Below the pieces are notes generated by a model. The model ran no database searches. It was not told where the DNA came from and saw only the letters and a program-made list of their open reading frames with translations. 64,000 nucleotides of DNA from the NCBI RefSeq assembly GCF_014836845.1, contig NZ_JACSQA010000006.1, forward strand, positions 1-64,000, written 5' to 3'. Position 1 is the stretch's first letter; every line of letters begins with the position of its first letter. Positions 38,339 through 48,115 of this stretch are shown here, in pieces. Both the position numbers and the translations under genes were made by a program. Source of the stretch: Ureibacillus galli (GTDB lineage Bacteria; Bacillota; Bacilli; Bacillales_A; Planococcaceae).

Positions 38339-39712
38339 ATGGTTCATTTGTATAAAGAAGTGCAGCCTACAGATCATTTTGAAATCAGTCTCCCTCAATT
38401 TCTTTCAACAAATGAACGCCAATTGTTAACATTATTTTATCAACCGTTGACAGGTCCTGAACCAATTAGTCTTTATTTAACTTTATGGGCAGAAGGGGAA
38501 GATTTACATAGTACGCCTATGACCCATTATTATTTAATGAACGTTTTAAATATGTCCATTGGAAAAGTGTTTGAAGCACGAATTGCTTTAGAAGCAATCG
38601 GATTACTTCGTACATGGCGCAAGGATGAGGAAGATAGCCGCCACTTTATATACGAAATAATTCGTCCCCTTGATGCCCATTCCTTTTTCCAAGACCCATT
38701 GTTATCGATGTTTTTATTTTCGAAAATTGGGGAACAGGCATATCGGAAATTACGTAGACGTTTTATTAAGCCATTAAATAAACAGTCCTTTAAAGAAGTA
38801 TCCCGTTCGTTTATGGATGTGTACAAGCCTGTTCATACGAATATTCCAAAGGATGTGATTGAGGCAAATGGGAATCAACTAAGTCAAAATTACCCTTTTT
38901 ATTATGAACAGTTTGATTTTAATTTGTTAATGTCTGGTCTATCAGAAAATCTTATACCTTCAAGCAGTATTACGGCTGAGGTAAAGGAAGTGATTGCCAA
39001 ACTGGCATTTTTATATCATTTATCTCCGTTGGATATGCAAAAAGTTGTGATTTTAGCATTAGATGATAATATGCAAGTTTCTCAGGATCGATTAAAAAAG
39101 GCGGCAGCGGATTATTACAAATTAACCCTTTCGAAGGAAGCGCCAAAATTGGAGAAAACCTTTGTTCAAAAGGAACAACAAATTCCTGAAAAAATATCAA
39201 AGGAACAAGAGTTACAATTGTATTTGGAAACGACTCCACCCCTTCAAGTGTTAAAGGACATTAATAATGGCAAGGAACCTTTACCATCTTCGGTTCAATT
39301 GGCGGAAGATTTAATTGTGAAACATGGGATGCCAGTAGGAGTAGTCAATGTATTGCTCGAATATGTCATGCTGACAACAGATATGAAGCTTCCTCGAAAA
39401 TATGTTGAAAGAATAGCAGATCATTGGATGAGGAAAAATTTAAAAACGGCAAAAGAAGCGATGGACTTAGCTCGTACGGAACGAGATAAATATACAAAGT
39501 GGAAAAATGAAAACGACAATAAACCGCAAGCGGCTGCTTCTGGCTATAAAAAGCAAACGCGGGCAAGTAAAGAAATGATTCCGGAATGGTTTTATAAAAG
39601 AAATGAAGAAAATAGCGAGAATGAACAACAAGAGCAAAAGGCGATTGATTTTGAGCAAGAGCGTTTGAAAATATTAAAAAAACTTGGTGTACAAGATGGG
39701 CAGGTGAACTAA
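38339..39712 (+). CDS. dnaB: Replication initiation and membrane attachment protein DnaB
   Basis: Primosomal protein of low-GC Gram-positives that, with DnaD and DnaI, loads the replicative helicase. 457 residues. An N-terminal winged-helix/DDBH1-type region begins EISLPQFLSTNERQLLTLFYQPL, and a C-terminal DDBH2-type region contains LVKHGMPVGVVNVLLEYVM and the conserved WMRKNLKTAKEAMDLAR. A charged tail ends the protein. GGAGGG precedes the ATG. dnaI follows immediately. Confidence 0.94.
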   Translation: MVHLYKEVQPTDHFEISLPQFLSTNERQLLTLFYQPLTGPEPISLYLTLWAEGEDLHSTPMTHYYLMNVLNMSIGKVFEARIALEAIGLLRTWRKDEEDSRHFIYEIIRPLDAHSFFQDPLLSMFLFSKIGEQAYRKLRRRFIKPLNKQSFKEVSRSFMDVYKPVHTNIPKDVIEANGNQLSQNYPFYYEQFDFNLLMSGLSENLIPSSSITAEVKEVIAKLAFLYHLSPLDMQKVVILALDDNMQVSQDRLKKAAADYYKLTLSKEAPKLEKTFVQKEQQIPEKISKEQELQLYLETTPPLQVLKDINNGKEPLPSSVQLAEDLIVKHGMPVGVVNVLLEYVMLTTDMKLPRKYVERIADHWMRKNLKTAKEAMDLARTERDKYTKWKNENDNKPQAAASGYKKQTRASKEMIPEWFYKRNEENSENEQQEQKAIDFEQERLKILKKLGVQDGQVN

Positions 39713-39713
39713 C

Positions 39714-40658
39714 ATCGAACCGATTAATCAATCATTAAAAAGAACAATTAAAGTACCGTCCTTTGAAGAACGATACAATCAAATTCGTCGTGAAATATTA
39801 GAAAATCGTGAAATTCAAAAATTTTTAGCAGAAAATGATCAAATCGTAACGACAGATATGGTCGATAGAAGTTTACCGAAATTGCAAGAATATATTAGTC
39901 AATCCATTGACTGCTGTCAGTGTGGTAATACGGAAAATTGTACAAACTATTTAAAAGGATTTGTACCAAAACTATATATTTCCCAAAATACAATAGATGT
40001 TCGTTATGAAAGATGTCAGCAAAAAATCATTGAAGATGAACGACGGGAAGTTGAACAGATGATTTCAAGTATGCATATGCCAAAGGATGTATTAAGTGCA
40101 ACATTGAAAGATTTACAAATTGATCATACATCTCGTGTCAATATTGCCAATAAAGCAGCAGATTTTATTGCCCAATATAAAAGTACGAATGAATTACCTT
40201 CAAAAGGTTTTTACTTATATGGTCAGTTTGGTGTCGGGAAATCCTTTGTACTAGGTGCTATTGCCAATGAGCTGGCGACTTTAAAAATTCAATCTGTCGT
40301 CGTTTTCGTGCCAGAGTTTTTACGGGAAATGAAAAATTCCATTCATGATCAATCTTTAAATGAAAAAGTGGATTATGTAAAACGGGCGCAAGTGTTAATG
40401 CTAGATGATATTGGGGCAGAAACGTTATCCAGTTGGGCACGTGATGAAATCCTCGGTACCATTTTACATTATCGAATGAGTGAACAACTCCCAACTTTCA
40501 TAACTTCTAATTTTGACTACAAAGGTTTAGAACACCATTTAGCACAAAATTCCCGTGGTGAAGTGGAAGTGATTAAAGCTGCCCGCATTATGGAACGTAT
40601 CCGAGCGATTACGGTACCAATTGAAATGGGCGGAAAAAATCGTCGCCACGAAAATTAA
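39714..40658 (+). CDS. dnaI: Primosomal protein DnaI (helicase loader), AUC start proposed
   Basis: AAA+ helicase loader. The first in-frame ATG at 39858 would give only 266 residues and remove the N-terminal helicase-binding segment. The same frame is open upstream to a TGA at 39705. Reading from ATC 39714 gives 314 residues beginning (M)EPINQSLKRTIKVPSF, matching B. subtilis DnaI (MEPIGRSL, 311 residues) with zinc-region Cys67, Cys70 and Cys76 in the same register. AGGTGA lies six bases upstream within dnaB's end. Walker A is GQFGVGKSF near residue 170; Walker B is VLMLDDIGAE. No in-frame ATG, GTG or TTG exists before 39858. Confidence 0.85.
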   Translation: MEPINQSLKRTIKVPSFEERYNQIRREILENREIQKFLAENDQIVTTDMVDRSLPKLQEYISQSIDCCQCGNTENCTNYLKGFVPKLYISQNTIDVRYERCQQKIIEDERREVEQMISSMHMPKDVLSATLKDLQIDHTSRVNIANKAADFIAQYKSTNELPSKGFYLYGQFGVGKSFVLGAIANELATLKIQSVVVFVPEFLREMKNSIHDQSLNEKVDYVKRAQVLMLDDIGAETLSSWARDEILGTILHYRMSEQLPTFITSNFDYKGLEHHLAQNSRGEVEVIKAARIMERIRAITVPIEMGGKNRRHEN

Positions 40659-40677
40659 AATATTCTATTATTCATAG

Positions 40678-40706
40678 TTGCATTTTTGTAATTTCGGGCG
40701 TATACT
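40678..40706 (+). promoter_or_regulatory. Promoter of the thrS T-box leader
   Basis: TTGCAT (40678-40683), 17-base spacer, TATACT (40701-40706). Confidence 0.75.
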
Positions 40707-40734
40707 TTCATAATAATTAATCTAAATATGCAAG

Positions 40735-40967
40735 CTTTGAAAAGGACAATAAGTTTGTGAGACGACTTATAGAGAGGGAAGCCTAGGCTGGGAGCTTCCT
40801 AGTACGACACATACTTTACTACCTTGGAGCTTTAGCAGGGATAATCTGCTAACGTCAATCGGTACGTTAACCGACCTAGAGCTTCGTCTGAAACGTTTGT
40901 TTCGGAAGGAAGAAGGGTGGAACCACGAGCATACGCGTCGTCCCTTTACGAGGGATGGCGCTTTTTT
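40735..40967 (+). promoter_or_regulatory. T-box riboswitch (threonine) upstream of thrS
   Basis: The T-box sequence AGGGTGGAACCACG lies at 40914-40927. The terminator GCGTCGTCCCT/AGGGATGGCGC at 40935-40961 ends in a T-run. The specifier is read as ACT (40818-40820), followed by ACC as in the other two T-boxes of this window, matching threonine. Uncharged tRNA-Thr would stabilise the antiterminator and permit thrS transcription. Confidence 0.93.
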
Positions 40968-41049
40968 TATTGGAAATGCTTTGTAAGTCCTATTCGTTAC
41001 CTTTCAAAAAGCTGCAAATTTACCACAAATGAAAAAGGAGAGAAAACAC

Positions 41050-42981
41050 ATGTCAGAAGTAATTCAATTAACTTTCCCTGATGGCGCCGTAAAGGAATTC
41101 CCGCGCGGTACTTCTACAGCTGATGTAGCTGGTTCCATTAGTCCAGGTCTTAAAAAACAAGCTTTAGCTGGTAAATTAAACGGCACGCTGATCGATTTGA
41201 AAACACCAATCGAAGAAGATGGTGCGATTGAAATTATTACACCAAAATCTGAAGAAGCATTAGAGATTTTACGTCACTCTACTGCCCACTTAACTGCTCA
41301 AGCATTAAAACGATTATACCCAGGTATTAAATTAGGGATTGGTCCAGTTATCGAAGGCGGATTCTACTATGATGTTGATTCGCCAGAACCAATTTCAACT
41401 GATGATTTCCCTAAAATTGAAAAGGAAATGAAAAAAATCATTTCTGAGAACATCGAGATTGAACGGAAAGATGTTTCTCGAGATGATGCGCAAAAAATTT
41501 ATGAAGAAGTTGGCGACGAATATAAATTAGAACTGTTAGAAGCAATTCCAGCAGATGAACAAGTGTCTATTTACTACCAAGGCGACTTTTTTGACCTTTG
41601 CCGAGGAATTCATGTACCGTCTACAGGTAAATTAAAAGAATTTAAATTATTATCTTTAGCAGGTGCTTATTGGAGAGGGAACTCTGATAACAAAATGCTT
41701 CAACGTATTTACGGTACCGCTTTCTTCAACAAAGAAGATTTAAAACAACATCTTCAAATGTTAGAAGAAGCGAAAGAGCGCGATCACCGTAAAATTGGGA
41801 AAGAATTAGAATTATTTACACTTTCCCAAACAGTAGGTCAAGGTTTACCTTTATGGTTACCAAATGGGGCAACGATTCGTCGAATTGTGGAACGCTATAT
41901 TGTTGATAAAGAAGTAAAATTGGGTTACAAACATGTTTATACACCGGTTTTAGGATCGAAAAAATTATATGAGACTTCTGGTCACTGGGGTCATTACCAA
42001 GAAGATATGTTCCCACCGATGGAAATGGATAACGAAACATTAGTTTTACGTCCAATGAACTGTCCGCATCATATGATGGTATACAAATCATCGATGCATT
42101 CATATCGTGAATTACCAATCCGTATTGCAGAACTTGGTACAATGCACCGTTATGAATCATCAGGTGGATTATCTGGTTTACAACGTGTACGAGGAATGAC
42201 TTTAAACGATTCTCATATTTTCGTTCGTCCTGATCAAATTAAAGAAGAGTTTAAAAAAGTTGTGGAATTAATCTTAGATGTATATAAAGATTTCGACTTA
42301 ACGAATTATAAATTCCGTTTATCCTACCGTGATCCTGCTGATACTGAAAAGTATTACGATGACGATGAGATGTGGGAAAAAGCTCAAAGTATGTTAAAAG
42401 AAGCGATGGATGATATGGGGCTAGAATATTATGAAGCGGAAGGCGAAGCGGCTTTCTATGGTCCTAAATTAGACGTTCAAGTGAAAACAGCAATCGGTAA
42501 AGATGAAACATTATCAACTGTTCAACTTGATTTCTTACAGCCAGAACGTTTCGACTTAACTTATGTTGGGGAAGATGGAAAACAACATCGTCCAGTTGTG
42601 ATTCACCGTGGTGTTGTGTCAACAATGGAACGCTTCGTTGCCTTCTTAATCGAAGAATATAAAGGAGCATTCCCAACTTGGTTAGCACCAGTCCAAGTGG
42701 AAATTATTCCTGTATCCAATGAAGTTCACTTCGACTATGCAAAACAAATCGAAGAAAAACTGATGCAAGCCGGCATCCGAGTAGAAATGGATTACCGCGA
42801 AGAAAAACTCGGGTATAAAATCCGTGAAGCTCAAATGAAAAAAATCCCTTACATGCTTGTGTTAGGGGACAAAGAAATGGAAACAGGAGACGTTAACATT
42901 CGTCGTTACGGCTCAAAAGATTCGGAAACTATTTCCTTCGAAAGTTTCTTAGAAAGTATTAAAGCAGAAGCAGTAAAATAA
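41050..42981 (+). CDS. thrS: Threonyl-tRNA synthetase
   Basis: 643 residues. The N-terminal TGS domain (about 1-63) is followed by the editing domain with [10 protein letters not shown] and [15 protein letters not shown]. The class II core has motif 2-like [18 protein letters not shown] and zinc-binding PMNCPHHM. The anticodon-binding domain is C-terminal. The ATG at 41050 follows AAAAGGAG; the in-frame ATG at 41029 lies on top of that site. Controlled by the threonine T-box in its leader. Confidence 0.97.
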   Translation: MSEVIQLTFPDGAVKEFPRGTSTADVAGSISPGLKKQALAGKLNGTLIDLKTPIEEDGAIEIITPKSEEALEILRHSTAHLTAQALKRLYPGIKLGIGPVIEGGFYYDVDSPEPISTDDFPKIEKEMKKIISENIEIERKDVSRDDAQKIYEEVGDEYKLELLEAIPADEQVSIYYQGDFFDLCRGIHVPSTGKLKEFKLLSLAGAYWRGNSDNKMLQRIYGTAFFNKEDLKQHLQMLEEAKERDHRKIGKELELFTLSQTVGQGLPLWLPNGATIRRIVERYIVDKEVKLGYKHVYTPVLGSKKLYETSGHWGHYQEDMFPPMEMDNETLVLRPMNCPHHMMVYKSSMHSYRELPIRIAELGTMHRYESSGGLSGLQRVRGMTLNDSHIFVRPDQIKEEFKKVVELILDVYKDFDLTNYKFRLSYRDPADTEKYYDDDEMWEKAQSMLKEAMDDMGLEYYEAEGEAAFYGPKLDVQVKTAIGKDETLSTVQLDFLQPERFDLTYVGEDGKQHRPVVIHRGVVSTMERFVAFLIEEYKGAFPTWLAPVQVEIIPVSNEVHFDYAKQIEEKLMQAGIRVEMDYREEKLGYKIREAQMKKIPYMLVLGDKEMETGDVNIRRYGSKDSETISFESFLESIKAEAVK

Positions 42982-43121
42982 ATATCTTGTACGAGAATGG
43001 TTCAACTTTTTGGACCATTCTTATTTATCATCTTTCGATCGGGAAATGCAAAAAGATTATCGACAAAAAGTTCATCGTGTTGTAAAATCATAAAGGCAAA
43101 TAAATCATAGATGAAATTTTG

Positions 43122-43150
43122 TTGACATCGTAAATCAACAATGATATGAT
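43122..43150 (+). promoter_or_regulatory. Promoter of the infC operon
   Basis: TTGACA (43122-43127), 17-base spacer, TATGAT (43145-43150): a near-consensus sigma-A promoter. Confidence 0.85.
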
Positions 43151-43154
43151 TATT

Positions 43155-43317
43155 TAGGTTATGAATACAGTTTGTGGTTGAAGTAGAGGCTGCCCGCTTC
43201 TCACCTGAATGACGCAATTGCAGTTAACAGGTATTAACACGTTGAATTAATTACGCTGTCTTAGAGCGTATGTATATATAGCGGGCGGACATCTTCTGAA
43301 ATGTCCGTCCTTTTTTT
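43155..43317 (+). promoter_or_regulatory. L20-type autoregulatory leader of infC-rpmI-rplT
   Basis: The untranslated leader ends in a strong terminator, GGGCGGACAT paired with ATGTCCGTCC (43283-43310) and a T-run. This is the position and form of the known Bacilli L20 leader, in which ribosomal protein L20 binds an rRNA-like fold and causes premature termination. The internal pairing was not resolved fully. Confidence 0.75.
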
Positions 43318-43406
43318 ATGGACATACTTAGGAAGTGTACCGTTCAACCGGGCGTTTTTGCTCTTAATCTCATGTATTCGCGACACAACCTTGGAGGTGG
43401 ATTCGT

Positions 43407-43925
43407 ATTAGCAAAGACATGTATGTAAACGAAGGCATTCGCTCACGTGAACTTCGTGTAATCGACCATAATGGTGATCAGCTTGGAGTTAAAACTCGTA
43501 ATGAAGCGTTAGAAATTGCCGCTCGTGCAAACTTGGATCTTGTCCTTGTGGCCCCTCAAGCTAAGCCACCAGTCGCACGTATCATGGACTATGGTAAGTT
43601 TAAGTTTGAACAGCAAAAGAAAGATCGTGAAATTCGTAAAAATCAAAAAGTCATCAATATGAAGGAAGTTCGTTTAAGTCCAACAATTGATGAGCATGAT
43701 TTCCAAACGAAATTACGTAATGCAATTAAATTCCTAGAAAAGGGCGACAAAGTAAAATGTTCTTTACGTTTTAAAGGTCGTGCTATTACTCATAAGGAAA
43801 TTGGGCAACGTGTTTTAGATCGTTTTGCTGAAGCTTGTGCCGAAGTATCGACGGTTGAACAAAAACCGAAGATGGAAGGCCGAAGCATGTTCTTAGTTCT
43901 TCAACCAAAGAACGAGAAAAAGTAA
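43407..43925 (+). CDS. infC: Translation initiation factor IF-3, AUU start
   Basis: 172 residues if started at ATT 43407, which follows GGAGG by nine bases and gives the conserved N-terminus [20 protein letters not shown]. The nearest ATG (43419) is only two bases further than optimal spacing would allow but cuts conserved residues. AUU starts are the rule for infC and allow IF3 to repress its own translation. The protein shows the linker and C-domain with [19 protein letters not shown]. Confidence 0.93.
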   Translation: MSKDMYVNEGIRSRELRVIDHNGDQLGVKTRNEALEIAARANLDLVLVAPQAKPPVARIMDYGKFKFEQQKKDREIRKNQKVINMKEVRLSPTIDEHDFQTKLRNAIKFLEKGDKVKCSLRFKGRAITHKEIGQRVLDRFAEACAEVSTVEQKPKMEGRSMFLVLQPKNEKK

Positions 43926-43956
43926 TATTGACGAATAGTTTAGGAGGAAATTCGAA

Positions 43957-44157
43957 ATGCCAAAAATGAAAACTCACCGTGGCGCTGCGAAGCGTTTCAA
44001 AAAAACGGGCAAAGGAAAATTAAAATTTGACCGTGCTTATGGTAGCCACTTATTCGCTAACAAATCTACAAAACAAAAACGTCACCTACGTAAAGCAAAA
44101 GTTGCGTCATCTGGTGATTTCAAACGTATTAAATCTTTATTAACTTACATGAAATAA
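43957..44157 (+). CDS. rpmI: 50S ribosomal protein L35
   Basis: 66-residue basic protein, [21 protein letters not shown], the universal L35 N-terminus. It sits between infC and rplT with AGGAGG upstream. Confidence 0.98.
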   Translation: MPKMKTHRGAAKRFKKTGKGKLKFDRAYGSHLFANKSTKQKRHLRKAKVASSGDFKRIKSLLTYMK

Positions 44158-44224
44158 TTTCGTTTATGTAATAAATGTACGTATTAAATTAAACATTCGG
44201 AAGAATTAGCAGGAGGTAATTAGT

Positions 44225-44584
44225 ATGCCACGCGTAAAAGGCGGAACAGTAACGCGCAAGCGTCGTAAAAAAGTTTTAAAATTAGCCAAAGGTTATTTTG
44301 GTTCAAAACATACATTATATAAAGTAGCTAACCAAGCAGTAATGAAATCAGGTCAATATGCATATCGTGACCGTCGTCAAAAGAAACGTGATTTCCGTAA
44401 ATTATGGATCACTCGTATTAACGCTGCTGCTCGTTTAAACGGTCTTTCTTATAGCCGTTTAATGCACGGTTTAAAAGTAGCTGGTATCGAAGTTAACCGT
44501 AAAATGTTAGCTGACTTAGCAGTAACTGACGCTCAAGCATTCGCTCAATTAGCTGAAGAAGCTAAAAAAGCAGTTGCGAAATAA
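44225..44584 (+). CDS. rplT: 50S ribosomal protein L20
   Basis: 119-residue L20 with [24 protein letters not shown] at the N-terminus (RNA-binding tail) and [33 protein letters not shown]. It binds 23S rRNA early in 50S assembly and, in Bacilli, is the repressor that acts on the infC leader. AGGAGG precedes the ATG. Confidence 0.98.
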   Translation: MPRVKGGTVTRKRRKKVLKLAKGYFGSKHTLYKVANQAVMKSGQYAYRDRRQKKRDFRKLWITRINAAARLNGLSYSRLMHGLKVAGIEVNRKMLADLAVTDAQAFAQLAEEAKKAVAK

Positions 44585-44597
44585 TTATTCAATAAAT

Positions 44598-44631
44598 GGC
44601 TGGTAGGACATCCTATCAGCCTTTTTATATA
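44598..44631 (+). terminator. Intrinsic terminator after rplT
   Basis: GGCTGGTAGGA pairs with TCCTATCAGCC around two to three bases, followed by TTTTTATAT. Confidence 0.82.
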
Positions 44632-44656
44632 TGTAAAAGGAAGGTGAGATGATCCG

Positions 44657-44926
44657 ATGGAATTAGCATTAATATCTTATATTGCCGTAATGTCAATCAT
44701 CCTATGTATTTTTATGTATGTCGATAAGTCCAGGGCAAAAAAACATGAATGGCGCATATCAGAAAAATCATTATTTACGTTAGCTATTCTAGGGGGAGCG
44801 TGTGGGGGCGTATTAGGAATGTATTTATTCCGCCATAAAACAAAACATAATTCCTTTGCCTTTGGATTTCCGTTAATTGCAGCGATACATATTTATATCG
44901 TCGTAAGGATTTTTACGATTTATTAA
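44657..44926 (+). CDS. ysdA: DUF1294 small membrane protein (YsdA)
   Basis: 89-residue DUF1294 protein. Two or three hydrophobic segments flank the family motif DKSRAKKHEWRISEKSLFTLAILGGACGGVLGMYLFRHKTKH, visible from residue 23 on. Position after rplT matches B. subtilis ysdA. Its function is unknown. Confidence 0.9.
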   Translation: MELALISYIAVMSIILCIFMYVDKSRAKKHEWRISEKSLFTLAILGGACGGVLGMYLFRHKTKHNSFAFGFPLIAAIHIYIVVRIFTIY

Positions 44927-44931
44927 TAACA

Positions 44932-44972
44932 AAAAAGAATTCTCTAATTACTAAATAGGGGATTCTTTAATA
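44932..44972 (+). terminator. Intrinsic terminator after ysdA
   Basis: AAAGAATTCTCTA pairs with TAGGGGATTCTTT around an 8-base loop, followed by AATATAC; weak T-run. Confidence 0.6.
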
Positions 44973-45004
44973 TACTCCTTCAAGAATTTTTATTTTTTTA
45001 ATAT

Positions 45005-45033
45005 TTGAAAAAGTAGAAATATAATGCGATAAT
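45005..45033 (+). promoter_or_regulatory. Promoter of the metS2 T-box leader
   Basis: TTGAAA (45005-45010), 17-base spacer, GATAAT (45028-45033). Confidence 0.55.
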
Positions 45034-45049
45034 ATTGAAAAAATAATTT

Positions 45050-45312
45050 AATGGCATTGAAAAGGAAAAGTAAATAGGGGGTAGTTTTAAAGAGAGCTTC
45101 TGATGGTGGAAAGGAAGTAAATGAGCCTTATTGAAAATGACCTTTGAGCTTCGTACCGAACTAGGGGTAGGCTACGACGAGGAAGGCACTCGTTACAACA
45201 GCAACAGTATGAATACGTACTGGCAGAGGCAAGTAGTGTGAGCTACTTGTGAATTTAGGTGGTAACACGGGAATACTCGTCCTAATCGTTTGTCGATTAG
45301 GGCGTTTTTTTT
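45050..45312 (+). promoter_or_regulatory. T-box riboswitch (methionine) upstream of the metS2 pseudogene
   Basis: The T-box sequence AGGTGGTAACACGGG is at 45257-45271. The terminator CGTCCTAATCG/CGATTAGGGCG is at 45278-45304, with eight T. The specifier ATG (45137-45139), followed by ACC, corresponds to methionine. All elements look intact although the gene it controls is broken. Confidence 0.9.
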
Positions 45313-45335
45313 ATTTATTTGAAGGAGGAATATAG

Positions 45336-46976
45336 ATGACGATATTGATTGGAGGAGCTTGACCTTATGCAAATGGTTCTTTGCATTTAGGTCATATTGC
45401 AGCATTATTACCGGGGGATATTTTAGCAAGGTATTATCGACAAAAGGGAGAGAAGGTTTTATATGTATCTGGAAGTGATTGCAACGGGACACCCATTTCC
45501 ATCCGTGCTAATCAAGAACAAACGACGGTAAATGCGATTGCTGATCGGTATCATAAAGAATTTGAACAAGTGTTTCAACAACTCGGTTTTTCTTATGATA
45601 TTTATACACGTACAGACGCCTCCCATCATCATCAAATAGTTCAAACGATATTTTTAACGCTATTAGAAAATGGGTATTTATATAAGAAAAAAACAGATCA
45701 AGCTTATTGTGAGTATGATGGATGTTTTTTACCTGATCGTTTTGTAGAAGGGATTTGTCCGAATTGTGGAGAGAAAGCAAGGGGAGACCAATGTGATCAC
45801 TGTTCGGCTATTTTAGATCCCTTAGAATTAATCGATAAACGATGTAAAATATGTGGACAGGAACCGGTCGTAAAAGAAACGGAACATTTTTATTTGTCGT
45901 TCTCCACTCTGCAGGAAAAGTTAGAAAAATACATTGCTGGAGCAGAACAAGAAAAGCGATGGAGAGAAAATGCTATCGCTTTAACGAAGCGGTATTTAGC
46001 TGAAGGAATACAAGACCGGGCAGTTACGCGGGATTTACCAAATGGGGTTGATGTGCCGATAGAAGGTTTTGAAGGAAAGAAGATCTACGTATGGATTTAG
46101 GCCGTTTCCGGTTACTTATCAGCAAGTGTCGAATGGACCAAACAAAATGGAGAAAATATTCATGACTGGTGGACTCGAGAAACTGTTGCCTATTATATAC
46201 ACGGGAAAGATAATATTCCGTTCCATACCATTATTTGGCCCGCTATTTTACTCGGGATAAATACCCTACCACTGCCAACTTATATATTATCCAATGAATA
46301 TTTAACGTTGGAAAAGCGAAAATTATCGACCAGTCAAAATTGGGCTGTATGGTTACCAGAAATTTTATCAAACTACAATCCAGATTCGATACGATATTTT
46401 TTAACAATGAATGCACCGGAAAATCGAGATACGGATTTTTCATGGAGGGAATTTATATATAGTCATAATAGTGAGTTGCTTGGTGCCTTTGGAAATTTTG
46501 TCAACCGAACATTGAAATTTATTGAAAAGTCCTTTGAATCAACTATTCCTCAAGGTGTTATTGATGAACAAATGGAGGGGGATACTGAAAAAGCTTACGA
46601 TGTAGTTGGCTCTCTCATTGAAAGAGGGCAAATGAAGAAAGCGCTGGAAACAAATTTTGAATATATTCGAAAGGCAAATAAATATTTTGATGAACAAAAG
46701 CCTTGGGTACTCGTAAAAGAAGACGTAGATGAATGTAAAAATGTACTGGCAACTTGTACGTTCATCATTCAAAATCTTGCCCAATTATTAGAGCCCTTTT
46801 TACCTTTTGCCACTCAACAAGTAAAAGATATATTAAAATTAAAAGAAAGTACATGGACGATTCAAAGGCATTTGCCAACAAAGATAGGCAACGTTTATCC
46901 TCTTTTTGAACGAATCGATGTTAACCAGATCGATAAAGAAATAGAAAAGTTATATGGCCGTTCTATTACAACATGA
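45336..46976 (+). pseudogene. metS2: Type-2 methionyl-tRNA synthetase, two in-frame stops
   Basis: One continuous frame of 546 codons encodes a complete class I methionyl-tRNA synthetase. It is interrupted only by TGA at codon 9 (45360-45362), where the family has Trp in GGAWPYANG, and TAG at codon 255 (46098-46100), in VWI-stop-AVSGY, where Glu or Asp is expected. HIGH is HLGH at codons 17-20. The KMSKS site is KLSTS at about 329-333, as in the second MetRS known from B. anthracis. Two double-Cys zinc knuckle pairs (CPNC, CDHC, CKIC) are intact. There are no frameshifts. A housekeeping metS must lie elsewhere. Confidence 0.92.
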
Positions 46977-47044
46977 TTTTAAAATATAGGATTGCCTTTC
47001 ATGCATAGTTCATGCCATGTTAGACAATCCTTATTTTATTGTTG

Positions 47045-47437
47045 TTATACATTTTGATTTTTCATTAACTGTTCAATTGGATTTTTCCAGTTTATTTTGG
47101 CTTTCGGGTAGCTCATTAAAATTTCTTTTTCTAAAAAGTAAAAGTCTTCCTTTGTTAAACCTTGAAGTTTCATCGTGTCGTGCACCCAAACAAAGATGGA
47201 TACAACCTCAAAGGCATCTTCAGTCGTTCCTAGATATTTCTCACCCTCAAAAAGGGCACCTTTATAGGAAATGAAAAAGTTTTTTCGGACATTTTTAACA
47301 TCATCATAGAAGTAATATTGTCCTTTTTCATAGGCTTCATCTAATTTACGCTTTGGATCCGTTAAGAAACGTACGCCTTTATAAAATATGTAAATGATTA
47401 AAATGATAATGAGCAAACGGAATAATAGAAGAGCCAC
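47045..47437 (-). CDS. ysdB: YsdB-family sigma-W pathway protein
   Basis: 130 residues with a single N-terminal membrane segment (residues 3-22, LLLFRLLIIILIIYIFYKGV) and a soluble part containing YYFYDDVKNVRKNFFISYKGALFEGEKYLGTTEDAFEV, a pattern I recognise from B. subtilis YsdB, a sigma-W-linked protein. It precedes a dUTPase-like gene, divergently. GGGGGAC lies upstream of the start. Molecular role unknown. Confidence 0.82.
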   Translation of the reverse strand: MALLLFRLLIIILIIYIFYKGVRFLTDPKRKLDEAYEKGQYYFYDDVKNVRKNFFISYKGALFEGEKYLGTTEDAFEVVSIFVWVHDTMKLQGLTKEDFYFLEKEILMSYPKAKINWKNPIEQLMKNQNV

Positions 47438-47530
47438 GTAAAAGTCCCCCTTGTAAAGACATAGTTATTTCCTTTACGATTAAGGAGAACAATAAGTTTC
47501 ATTTTTAAAAAGAAAAAGAGGGATTTTTTT

Positions 47531-48013
47531 ATGGAATTTAAAGAACTATTTGAAATGCAAAGAGAGTTAGATGCATTTATCGAAAAAACGCAAAAGATTG
47601 ACCGAGATGTTTTTAGAGAAAAAGGGCTCGCTTTAATGATTGAACTAGCAGAATTAGCGAATGAAACAAGATGCTTTAAATTTTGGAGTACAAAAGGTCC
47701 TTCTGAAAGAGAAGTTATTTTAGAGGAGTTTGTCGATTCTATTCACTTTTTACTTTCATTAGGAATTGAAAAGAATCTATTTTTAGACGCATGGCCAGAA
47801 ATAACGATGAAACAGGATTTAACGAATTCATTTTTACGCACACAGGATCAAATCTTAACATTTATTCAACAACCAAATATGGATCATTATCGCGGAGTTT
47901 GGCAATGTTATGGGATTTTGGCATATAACTTAGGCTTTACGTTTGATGATATTATTCAAGCCTATATCGCAAAAAATGAAAAAAATTATGAACGTCAAAA
48001 ATCAGGGTATTAA
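47531..48013 (+). CDS. All-alpha dUTPase-like nucleotide pyrophosphohydrolase
   Basis: 160-residue protein of the dimeric dUTPase/MazG-like all-alpha NTP pyrophosphatase superfamily. The metal-binding signature appears as LMIELAELANETRCFKFW near residue 34 (ExxE-type) and LEEFVDSIHFLLSLGIEKN near residue 70 (ExxxD). It probably hydrolyses dUTP to dUMP. It has its own start with a weak ribosome site (AAAGAGGG). Confidence 0.85.
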   Translation: MEFKELFEMQRELDAFIEKTQKIDRDVFREKGLALMIELAELANETRCFKFWSTKGPSEREVILEEFVDSIHFLLSLGIEKNLFLDAWPEITMKQDLTNSFLRTQDQILTFIQQPNMDHYRGVWQCYGILAYNLGFTFDDIIQAYIAKNEKNYERQKSGY

Positions 48014-48056
48014 TGACCGGTTATTTGAAAAACTTATAATTGTTTGAATTTAATAT

Positions 48057-48085
48057 TTCAACATTCGAAATATTAGAGGTATAAT
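48057..48085 (+). promoter_or_regulatory. Promoter of the M42 peptidase gene
   Basis: TTCAAC (48057-48062), 17-base spacer, TATAAT (48080-48085). Confidence 0.6.
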
Positions 48086-48115
48086 AAGGAAAACACCTAT
48101 TTAGGAGGCTGCAAC

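Noticed and set aside
39366-39731. 121-codon minus-strand open frame over the end of dnaB
   Set aside because: Antisense shadow in an AT-rich coding region; hydrophobic composition comes from Lys/Glu codons read backwards.
39858-40658. ATG 39858 as the real dnaI start
   Set aside because: It would delete 48 residues that align with B. subtilis DnaI, leave a 145-base gap in a tightly packed operon and lacks a good ribosome binding site.
45360-45362. TGA in the MetRS frame read as selenocysteine or as tryptophan by a variant code
   Set aside because: Other genes in the window, such as dnaE and nrdR, end at TGA, so TGA is a normal stop here. The family residue is Trp, not Cys, and the terminator-like hairpin near it belongs to the T-box rather than a selenocysteine insertion element. 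A second stop of a different type (TAG) also fits mutation better.
45193-45492. Minus-strand open frame over the metS2 T-box
   Set aside because: It covers the T-box, terminator and synthetase start, all of which explain the sequence better.
47017-47274. Plus-strand open frame of 85 codons opposite ysdB
   Set aside because: Shadow of the conserved YsdB frame; no ribosome binding site.
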